From Acidobacteriota bacterium (GTDB taxonomy: Bacteria > Acidobacteriota > Aminicenantia > UBA2199): DNA of 12,264 bases. Shown here in pieces: positions 6,580 through 11,511 of the stretch. The notes below the pieces were generated by a model. The model did no database searches. It was not told the DNA's origin and was given only the letters and a program-made list of their open reading frames with translations. Positions within the stretch are counted from its first letter, which is position 1, and each line of letters opens with the position of its first letter. Location: positions 1 through 12,264 of the forward strand of contig JAQUQF010000024.1 of the NCBI GenBank assembly GCA_028749105.1, written 5' to 3'. Made by a program: the position numbers and the translations under genes.

Positions 6580-7139
6580 CGTTTCCGCGTTTCACGTGAA
6601 ACATTCTCCAGTTTGAAAATGACCAGATTGTCCCTTGAGGGGATATTATAGCGGTTTTGACGGAATTTTGCCACCTTGTTCTCGATTTTCCTGATCTTGT
6701 CGACCGAGGAGATCAAAAGCAGCTCCCGCACCTTGTCTTTGTAAACGAACTCGGCCAGTACTTCGATCCTGGGAAACCCCCTGGCGGCAAGCGTGCTTCC
6801 CGGGCGATCGTGGTGATGCATGAATTCCTGGATCGCGCCCTCATGCACGGAGGCATTGGCCAGCCCCAGGTAGCGCAGCGCCTCCCGCAAGAACACGATC
6901 TTCTTGTGGATCGTTTCGACCAGGACGAATTCCTTCTCGGGCAGGGAAATGGCCAAGGGGATCCCCAGCAACCCGCCGCCGCTGCCGGCATCGATCAGCA
7001 GGGGGGTGGAAACAAGGTCCTTCAGCAGCAGGGTCTCCGCAATCAGGGCTGCCAGCGACGCAGTGGTCGATTGCCGGGAAACGAGGTTGACCTTGCGGTT
7101 GTATGCCAGCAGGAATTCAACAAAGGCGTCAATATCCAT
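6564..7139 (-). CDS. rsmG: 16S rRNA (guanine-N7) methyltransferase RsmG (GidB)
   Basis: RsmG transfers a methyl group from SAM to N7 of G527 (E. coli numbering) in 16S rRNA; its loss gives low-level streptomycin resistance. The 191-residue product is a little shorter than E. coli RsmG (207). It has NRKVNLVSR (14-22) near the N-terminus, the SAM-binding LLIDAGSGGGLLGIPLAI (47-64), the following VETIHKKIVFLREALRYLG segment (74-92), and the AARGF region (108-112) with a basic C-terminus. The ATG at 7139 is chosen because a near-perfect AGGGAGGTG lies 6 bases upstream; the longer TTG start at 7166 would run through that site. The C-terminal residues VSRET are encoded by a parS palindrome. rsmG next to parAB near dnaA is a classic origin arrangement. 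Confidence 0.94.
   Translation of the reverse strand: MDIDAFVEFLLAYNRKVNLVSRQSTTASLAALIAETLLLKDLVSTPLLIDAGSGGGLLGIPLAISLPEKEFVLVETIHKKIVFLREALRYLGLANASVHEGAIQEFMHHHDRPGSTLAARGFPRIEVLAEFVYKDKVRELLLISSVDKIRKIENKVAKFRQNRYNIPSRDNLVIFKLENVSRETRKRWVKS
6588..6603. promoter_or_regulatory. parS centromere site (15/16 match)
   Basis: CGTTTCACGTGAAACA differs from the bacterial parS consensus TGTTTCACGTGAAACA only at the first base, and its inner 14 bases are a perfect palindrome. It lies within the 3' end of rsmG, 9 bases upstream of the parA start, and encodes VSRET in RsmG. ParB binding here could also affect parAB expression. Confidence 0.93.
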
Positions 7140-7145
7140 GGATGT

Positions 7146-7154
7146 CACCTCCCT
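7146..7154 (-). promoter_or_regulatory. Strong ribosome binding site for rsmG
   Basis: AGGGAGGTG on the minus strand, 6 bases before the ATG at 7139. It fixes the rsmG start at 7139 rather than the in-frame TTG at 7166. Confidence 0.75.
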
Positions 7155-7180
7155 GGGAGCAGGCAAGGGATGGCGGCGGA

Positions 7181-7196
7181 TGTTTCACGTGAAACA
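7181..7196. promoter_or_regulatory. parS centromere site (perfect 16/16)
   Basis: TGTTTCACGTGAAACA is an exact match to the bacterial parS consensus and a perfect 16-bp palindrome. It sits in the 76-base gap between the small membrane protein gene and rsmG, 577 bases from the first base of the second site. Both should load ParB made by the adjacent parB. Confidence 0.97.
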
Positions 7197-7215
7197 TTGC
7201 CCCACAGGCCATGTC

Positions 7216-7380
7216 TCAGGGGCGGCTCTTGATGAAAATGAAATAGACGGCTGAAAGCAGCCAGACGGTCAGCACGACGGGGACGAATTTCTTGAAATCG
7301 AGAAGCAGCAGGAATGGGGAAAAGAGGACGATGAGGATCACGGCAACCGCCGAGATCCTTTTGCACAGCTTCTTGAACAA
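7216..7380 (-). CDS. Small two-helix membrane protein (unknown function)
   Basis: The frame after the glnA stop encodes about 54 residues. A basic head (FKKLCKR) is followed by one hydrophobic helix (about ISAVAVILIVLFSPFLLLL), a charged DFKK turn, a second helix (about FVPVVLTVWLLSAVYFIFI) and a basic KSRP tail. The two-helix hairpin with positive ends would put both termini in the cytosol. I do not recognise a family. The start is uncertain. TTG 7380, two bases past the glnA stop, is taken because the next ATG upstream (7467) would overlap glnA by 85 bases. No clear Shine-Dalgarno is visible, so it may be translated by coupling to glnA. It could be a chance frame, but the consistent membrane pattern and the tight fit into the gap before parS argue for a real gene. 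Confidence 0.5.
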   Translation of the reverse strand: MFKKLCKRISAVAVILIVLFSPFLLLLDFKKFVPVVLTVWLLSAVYFIFIKSRP

Positions 7381-7382
7381 GG

Positions 7383-8771
7383 TCAGAAGTTGAAATACAG
7401 CTCGAACTCTTTCGGGTGCGGGATGCGCGCGATCTCCTCGATCTCGGCCCTCTTGATCGTCAGCCATTGCTGGATCAGCGCGTCGTCGAAAACATTGCCG
7501 AATTTCAAGTATTCATTGTCCTTTTCCAGGCAGTCCAGCGCCTCGGCCAGGCTGTTGGGCAACAGCTTGATTTTGTTCTTGAACACCTTGGCGTCGGGGA
7601 TACCGCCGTCGAAGGGGCCGAAATTGAATTTTTCCGGGGAGAGGTTCTTGAAGACCCCGTCGATCCCCGACAGGAGCATGGCCGAGAGGAACAAGTAGGG
7701 GTTCGCGGCAGCATCTCCGGGCCGGTATTCGATCCGCGTTTCACCGGCGTCGACATAGGTCGGAATGCGGATGGCCGCGTTGCGGTTGGAAGTGGCGAAG
7801 ATCGCCGAGACCGGGGCTTCAAACCCGCGCACCAGCCGCTTGTAGGAGTTGGTCGAGGGGTTGGATAGGGCGCTCAGGGACCCGGAATGAAAAAGCAGGC
7901 CGGACAAATAGTGCAGCCCGACATCGGACAAGTTGGCGTAGTTTCCTTTTTTGAGGAAAACGTTCGCCTCCCGGTTCATGATGAACTGGTGCACATGCCA
8001 GCCGCTGCCCGCCCTGCCGAAAAAGGGCTTGGGCATGAAGGTGACGAACAAATTGTGCTTTTTGGCCAGGTTGAACAGGACATACTTGATGAGCACCGCC
8101 TGGTCGGCTGTTTTGAGCAGGGTGTTGAATTTTGTTTCGATCTCGTGCTGGTTGACGGCCACTTCGTGGTGGTGATACTTGATCTCGACGCCCAGCCCCT
8201 GCAGGATGGCGACGGCCTCATTCTTGAAATCAATGTGCTCGTCCTCGGGTGAACCGGCATGATACAGGTTGCCTTTCGCCTCACTGTCCTTTTTGAGGAA
8301 ATAAAAGTTGCCGTCTTCATGAACGCCAAATTCGGCCTCCCTGAAGATGAAGAACTCGAATTCGGGGCCGAACAACGCCCGGGTGCCGATCTTGGACTCG
8401 GCCAGGGCCGCTTCCGCCTTGGCGGCCACGAAGCGCGGGTCCTCGGAGAAGCGGGTGCGCGCCGTGTCGGTCAGGTGAATGCCGGCCATGAAAACAGCGG
8501 TCTTTCTCTCACGGAAGGGGTCGATGACCATGGTCTCCAGGTCGGGGATCATGACCATGTCGCTTTTCTCTGGCTTGGCGAAGCCATAGGAAGACGCATC
8601 GAAGCCGACACCGCCGTTGAGCAGCTTTTCATCCAGCATGGCGGCAGGGAGCATGAGCGAATGGAGTTTCCCCTTCAAATCCAATACCTTCAGATCGATG
8701 AACTCGACCTGAAGCTCACGCAACTTCCTTTCGGTGTTGTTCAGCAAGTTTTTGTCTTTCATGATTGCCAT
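7383..8771 (-). CDS. glnA: Glutamine synthetase, type I
   Basis: The enzyme makes glutamine from glutamate, ammonia and ATP. The 462-residue product has a beta-grasp N-terminal part with GFDASSYGF (56-64) and the catalytic core: metal ligands in GPEFEFFIF (135-143), HHHEVAVNQHEI (200-211), GSGWHVHQ (255-262), NPSTNSYKRLVRGFEAP (304-320), ATP-site SNRNAAIRIP (328-337) and RIEYRPGDAAANPYL (346-360). The tyrosine loop adenylylated in GSI-beta enzymes (NLYDLPPEE type) is replaced by a segment reading NFGPFDGG (383-390), so control by GlnE is unlikely. The region after GFDASS is shortened relative to SSIEGFVRIEESDM of typical enzymes. ATG 8771 has only a distant GAGGG. An in-frame ATG at 8762 coincides with the predicted transcription start and is a serious alternative. 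Its product supplies glutamine, a substrate of PyrG encoded at the far end of the same gene run. Confidence 0.94.
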   Translation of the reverse strand: MAIMKDKNLLNNTERKLRELQVEFIDLKVLDLKGKLHSLMLPAAMLDEKLLNGGVGFDASSYGFAKPEKSDMVMIPDLETMVIDPFRERKTAVFMAGIHLTDTARTRFSEDPRFVAAKAEAALAESKIGTRALFGPEFEFFIFREAEFGVHEDGNFYFLKKDSEAKGNLYHAGSPEDEHIDFKNEAVAILQGLGVEIKYHHHEVAVNQHEIETKFNTLLKTADQAVLIKYVLFNLAKKHNLFVTFMPKPFFGRAGSGWHVHQFIMNREANVFLKKGNYANLSDVGLHYLSGLLFHSGSLSALSNPSTNSYKRLVRGFEAPVSAIFATSNRNAAIRIPTYVDAGETRIEYRPGDAAANPYLFLSAMLLSGIDGVFKNLSPEKFNFGPFDGGIPDAKVFKNKIKLLPNSLAEALDCLEKDNEYLKFGNVFDDALIQQWLTIKRAEIEEIARIPHPKEFELYFNF

Positions 8772-8797
8772 ATAACCAATCGCCCTCTTTTTGTCAA
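8769..8797 (-). promoter_or_regulatory. Candidate glnA promoter
   Basis: On the minus strand: TTGACA (8797-8792), a 17-base spacer, and TATATG (8774-8769), whose last three bases are the first glnA ATG. The expected start is at about 8762, on the second in-frame ATG, which would give a leaderless message beginning MKDKNLL. The -35 is perfect and the -10 is 4 of 6. Confidence 0.5.
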
Positions 8798-8806
8798 GAC
8801 TTGACA
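8792..8806. repeat. 15-bp palindrome covering both divergent -35 boxes (possible operator)
   Basis: TGTCAAG-A-CTTGACA is a perfect 7+1+7 inverted repeat between glnA and dnaA. Each arm contains a consensus -35 TTGACA, one reading toward glnA and one toward dnaA. Any protein bound here would block both promoters, and two polymerases could not bind at once. It may be an operator or only the geometry of back-to-back promoters. Confidence 0.6.
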
Positions 8807-8829
8807 GGCAATACTTTTTCCACTACCAT
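8801..8829 (+). promoter_or_regulatory. Candidate dnaA promoter
   Basis: TTGACA (8801-8806), a 17-base spacer and TACCAT (8824-8829, 4 of 6 matches). The predicted start near 8836 gives a leader of about 75 bases carrying two DnaA boxes. A degenerate DnaA-box-like TTTTCCACT (8816-8824) overlaps the spacer and first base of the -10, which would suit autorepression by DnaA. A second -10-like TATAAA at 8856 lacks a good -35. Confidence 0.45.
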
Positions 8830-8868
8830 GGCCAGGTAAAAGCGGTTCTAGAGATTATAAATTGATTT

Positions 8869-8877
8869 TTTTCCACA
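8869..8877 (+). promoter_or_regulatory. DnaA box
   Basis: TTTTCCACA matches the TTWTNCACA relaxed DnaA-box consensus and differs by one base from the strong box TTATCCACA. It lies 35 bases upstream of the dnaA ATG. Confidence 0.6.
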
Positions 8878-8891
8878 TTTGTTAAAATATT

Positions 8892-8900
8892 TGTGGAAAA
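8892..8900 (-). promoter_or_regulatory. DnaA box (inverted copy)
   Basis: TGTGGAAAA on the plus strand is the exact inverse of the box at 8869. It ends 11 bases before the dnaA ATG and overlaps the weak Shine-Dalgarno region, so bound DnaA would sit at the translation start region of its own gene. Confidence 0.6.
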
Positions 8901-8911
8901 AGGCGGCGGCG

Positions 8912-10246
8912 ATGGACAATCTGGAAAAACTGAAAAATTACCTGCATGGCGTCCTGGATGAGCCATCGATCAAAAAATGGATCGATCCCCTCAAGTACAT
9001 CGGCACCCTGGAAAATACCATTTTCCTTGGCGCTCCCGACAAAAAGAACCTGCAGTGGATCAAGCAGAACCTGCTGGACGACATCAACGCCCACACCAAG
9101 AAGAATTTTGGTTTTCTCACCAAGATCGTCCCCCTGGATGAGGAGGAGAATATCCAGGAAGCTTCCGAGGACGCCAGGAAGAACCTGTCTTTCGATCCGC
9201 GCCTGCAAAAGCGCTTCACGTTCGAATCGCTGGTGCAAAGCGATTCCAATCGCATTGCCTATTCGTTCGCCCACAGCGTATCCGAGTTCCCCGGCAAATC
9301 CTACAATCCCCTCTACATCTACAGCGACGTCGGACTGGGAAAAACCCACTTGATGCAGGCGATCGGCAACCGCATCATTGAGAACAACGACAAGATCACC
9401 GTCGCCTACCTGACCACCAGCGACTTCATGCACGAGTACGTGGAGTTCACGCAACTGAACAAGCGGGCCGACTTCATCAAGAAATACACGTCAGTGGACG
9501 TGCTGCTGATCGATGATATCCAATATATCACCAAATGGGGCGGGACCAGCGAACAATTCTATTACATCTTCAACAACCTGATCCAGCAGGAAAAACAGAT
9601 TGTCATCTGCGCCGACAAGCATCCGGACAACATCCCCGATCTGGAGAAACGAATCAAGTCCCGTTTTGAAATGGGGGCCATCGTGGATATATTCCCCTAC
9701 GACCTCGAGGCGCGCATCGCCATCCTGCAGAAAAAGATCGCCGAGAGAAAAGAAATCTTCCATAACGATTTCTCCATCCCCAATGAGGTGATCGAGTTTC
9801 TGGCCAATGCCATCAAGGACAACATCCGCAAGTTGGAAGGGGCGTTGAACCGGCTGCTGGGATATGCCGACCTGAAGCATGCCGACATGCAGTCGGACAC
9901 GATCACCCTGCCGTTCGCCAAGGAGGCGCTGCGCCCCTACATCAACATCGAGAAGAAAGCCATCACCATCGACACCATCCAGGAGTTCGTATCGGATAAA
10001 TTCGACATTCGCATCGATGAGCTCAAGTCAAAGAACAATTCTCCCAAGATCGCCCTGCCCAGGCAGGTCGCCATGTATCTGGCCAAGAAGCTGACACACA
10101 GCCCGCTGGTCGAGATCGGTTCGGCGTTCGGGGGCAAGCACCACACGACCGTTCTCCACTCCATCCACAAGATCGAAAAGCTGCTCCAAACCGATAACGA
10201 CTTTTCCAGAAAAGTGAATTCGTATGTTGAATTCTTCACCGACTGA
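8912..10246 (+). CDS. dnaA: Chromosomal replication initiator DnaA
   Basis: DnaA binds oriC, oligomerises with ATP and melts the duplex. The product is 444 residues from ATG 8912; TTG codons at 8879 and 8891 are in frame but lie in the DnaA-box region. Domain I is about 1-68, a short linker about 69-95, the AAA+ domain about 96-320, and domain IV about 345-444. Walker B is VLLIDD (197-202), sensor 1 the VICADKHP segment (231-238), the arginine finger R251 in KSRFEMG, and sensor 2 is in NIRKLEGALNR (304-314). Two deviations stand out. The Walker A reads SDVGLGKT (138-145) where most DnaA proteins have GGxGLGKT, so the first P-loop glycine is serine. The DnaA signature in domain IV reads GGKHHTTVLHS (407-417) instead of GGRDHTTVLHA. 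The frame is otherwise intact, so it is most likely functional. Confidence 0.96.
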   Translation: MDNLEKLKNYLHGVLDEPSIKKWIDPLKYIGTLENTIFLGAPDKKNLQWIKQNLLDDINAHTKKNFGFLTKIVPLDEEENIQEASEDARKNLSFDPRLQKRFTFESLVQSDSNRIAYSFAHSVSEFPGKSYNPLYIYSDVGLGKTHLMQAIGNRIIENNDKITVAYLTTSDFMHEYVEFTQLNKRADFIKKYTSVDVLLIDDIQYITKWGGTSEQFYYIFNNLIQQEKQIVICADKHPDNIPDLEKRIKSRFEMGAIVDIFPYDLEARIAILQKKIAERKEIFHNDFSIPNEVIEFLANAIKDNIRKLEGALNRLLGYADLKHADMQSDTITLPFAKEALRPYINIEKKAITIDTIQEFVSDKFDIRIDELKSKNNSPKIALPRQVAMYLAKKLTHSPLVEIGSAFGGKHHTTVLHSIHKIEKLLQTDNDFSRKVNSYVEFFTD

Positions 10247-10401
10247 TGATTCCCACAGGCATCACAAGTTTTCAACAATGCGGCCCACAAGGGGAATGCC
10301 CGCAGCCAGAAGCGAATGAAAGGATATCCACTTTTTTTTGTTGCTTGTTTCTATGATTTTGATTATGATAAAATCTACATAAATAATAAGGCAGGTCGAA
10401 T
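10247..10401. other. dnaA-dnaN intergenic region, AT-rich second half
   Basis: The 155-base gap has a GC-rich first half with scattered CCACA-like words (degenerate boxes ATTCCCACA at 10249 and ATATCCACT at 10324, each two mismatches from TTATCCACA) and an imperfect TGCGG/CCGCA hairpin (10279-10304). The second half (10330-10390) is strongly AT-rich. In many bacteria this gap is part of oriC. No strong DnaA box is seen here, so it is the weaker origin candidate. Confidence 0.35.
10341..10369 (+). promoter_or_regulatory. Candidate dnaN promoter
   Basis: TTGCTT (10341-10346), a 17-base spacer and TATGAT (10364-10369, 5 of 6 matches). The start would be near 10376, giving a leader of about 26 bases with an AGG Shine-Dalgarno at 10393-10395, 6 bases before the ATG. 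Confidence 0.5.
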
Positions 10402-11505
10402 ATGAAAATTTTTGTGGAAAAGGCGAAGCTGGAAAACGAGTTGCGTTTGTTCCAGGGCATCTTCGAGAAGAAAGCCATCATGGAAATCCTGCAGAATATC
10501 AAGCTCACGGCGATGGACGGCGGGATTTTGGAGATGGTCGCCACCGACCTGGAGATCGGACTGGTTACCAGCATCCAAGTGGATGTCCGCCAGACGGGAT
10601 CGTTCACGGTCAATGGCAAAGACCTCTATGACTTGGTGTCAAAAATGCCCGAAGGCGTCATTGAGATCTCCGAGGACAACGACCTGCAGGTCATCATCAC
10701 CAATGAGAAGAAGACAAGCAAATACAAAATGCTTGGACTGCAGTCATCCGATTACCCCGAGCTGCCGGCCAACGACATGGCCAACGCCATCAGCCTCTCG
10801 CTCACCGACTTCCAGGCCATGATCAACAACTGCTACTACGTCATTTCTCCGGAATTGAAATTCAATCTGGGCGGCGCCCTGTTGAGCATCGCCAAGAACA
10901 AGCTGGAGATGGCCGCCACGGATGGCCACCGCCTGGCGTATTCTTTTTTCAATGCCGATACGGCGGTCTCCGAAGCGGTGGAGTACATCCTGTCCCGCAA
11001 GACACTGCTCGAGGTCCTCAAGATCGGCAGCAGCGGCGAGATCGAATTCGCCTTCGACAACAACAACCTTTTCTTCAAGCACATGAACCGGACACTGTGT
11101 TCGCGGATCGTCGACCAGAAATTCCCGAATTACAAGACGGTCATCCCGGAAAAAACGGAGCAGACGGCCGTGGTCAGGACCGAGGAACTGCTACAAACAC
11201 TCCGACGCATCCTGATCTTCAAGACGCGCAACAACGGCGTGCTGTTCAAGTTCTCCAAGAACAAGCTGGCCTTGGAGCGGACGACACCGGAAAAGGGGGA
11301 AGGCTACGACGAGATCAGCATTGAGTACGCCGGCAAGGCGGTCAGCGTCGGCTTCAACGGCAACTTCATCCTCGACTTTCTAACCCACATCAACTCCGAA
11401 AAACTGGGGATCGGCCTGAACGACAGCGAAAGTTCCTTCCTGTTCAAGCCGATGGACGGCAGCGGCGCCCACTTCATCTACATTGTCATGCCGTTGAACA
11501 TCTAA
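10402..11505 (+). CDS. dnaN: DNA polymerase III beta subunit (sliding clamp)
   Basis: DnaN forms a dimeric ring around DNA that tethers Pol III and many repair and regulatory proteins. The 367-residue length matches E. coli (366). The three clamp domains of about 120 residues are visible through ATDLEIGL (47-54) in domain I, SDYPELP (116-122) leading into domain II, MAATDGHRLAY (170-180) in domain II, and the C-terminus ending YIVMPLNI. The last MPL matches the usual MPM/MPL-R-L tail that lines the partner-binding groove, although the usual arginine is N here. It lies 155 bases after dnaA with its own promoter candidate, and recF follows after 6 bases. Confidence 0.97.
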   Translation: MKIFVEKAKLENELRLFQGIFEKKAIMEILQNIKLTAMDGGILEMVATDLEIGLVTSIQVDVRQTGSFTVNGKDLYDLVSKMPEGVIEISEDNDLQVIITNEKKTSKYKMLGLQSSDYPELPANDMANAISLSLTDFQAMINNCYYVISPELKFNLGGALLSIAKNKLEMAATDGHRLAYSFFNADTAVSEAVEYILSRKTLLEVLKIGSSGEIEFAFDNNNLFFKHMNRTLCSRIVDQKFPNYKTVIPEKTEQTAVVRTEELLQTLRRILIFKTRNNGVLFKFSKNKLALERTTPEKGEGYDEISIEYAGKAVSVGFNGNFILDFLTHINSEKLGIGLNDSESSFLFKPMDGSGAHFIYIVMPLNI

Positions 11506-11511
11506 CCCTGC

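Larger units (their letters stand above)
8850..8911. other. Candidate oriC / DnaA-binding region (AT-rich with inverted DnaA boxes)
   Basis: This AT-rich leader of dnaA (for example ATTATAAATTGATTTTTT) contains two TTTTCCACA sequences in opposite orientation, at 8869-8877 (plus) and 8892-8900 (minus), separated by 14 bases. Both match the relaxed DnaA-box consensus TTWTNCACA. The leftward gene run and the rightward dnaA-dnaN-recF both diverge from this region, as expected at an origin. Only two good boxes are visible, so this may be the origin or only an autoregulatory site. Confidence 0.5.

Noticed and set aside
7175..7215. GCCCC/GGGGC hairpin as a terminator between the small membrane gene and rsmG
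   Set aside because: The stem is only 5 bp with a 15-base loop and no T-run. The nearby parS palindrome explains the inverted symmetry.
7381..7467. ATG 7467 start for the small membrane protein
   Set aside because: It would overlap the conserved glnA C-terminus by 85 bases, and the extra residues are a charged out-of-frame copy of glnA sequence.
10249..10332. DnaA-box-like words ATTCCCACA and ATATCCACT in the dnaA-dnaN gap
   Set aside because: Each has two mismatches to the strong box, and such words are expected by chance in a region rich in CCACA. They are not called as boxes.
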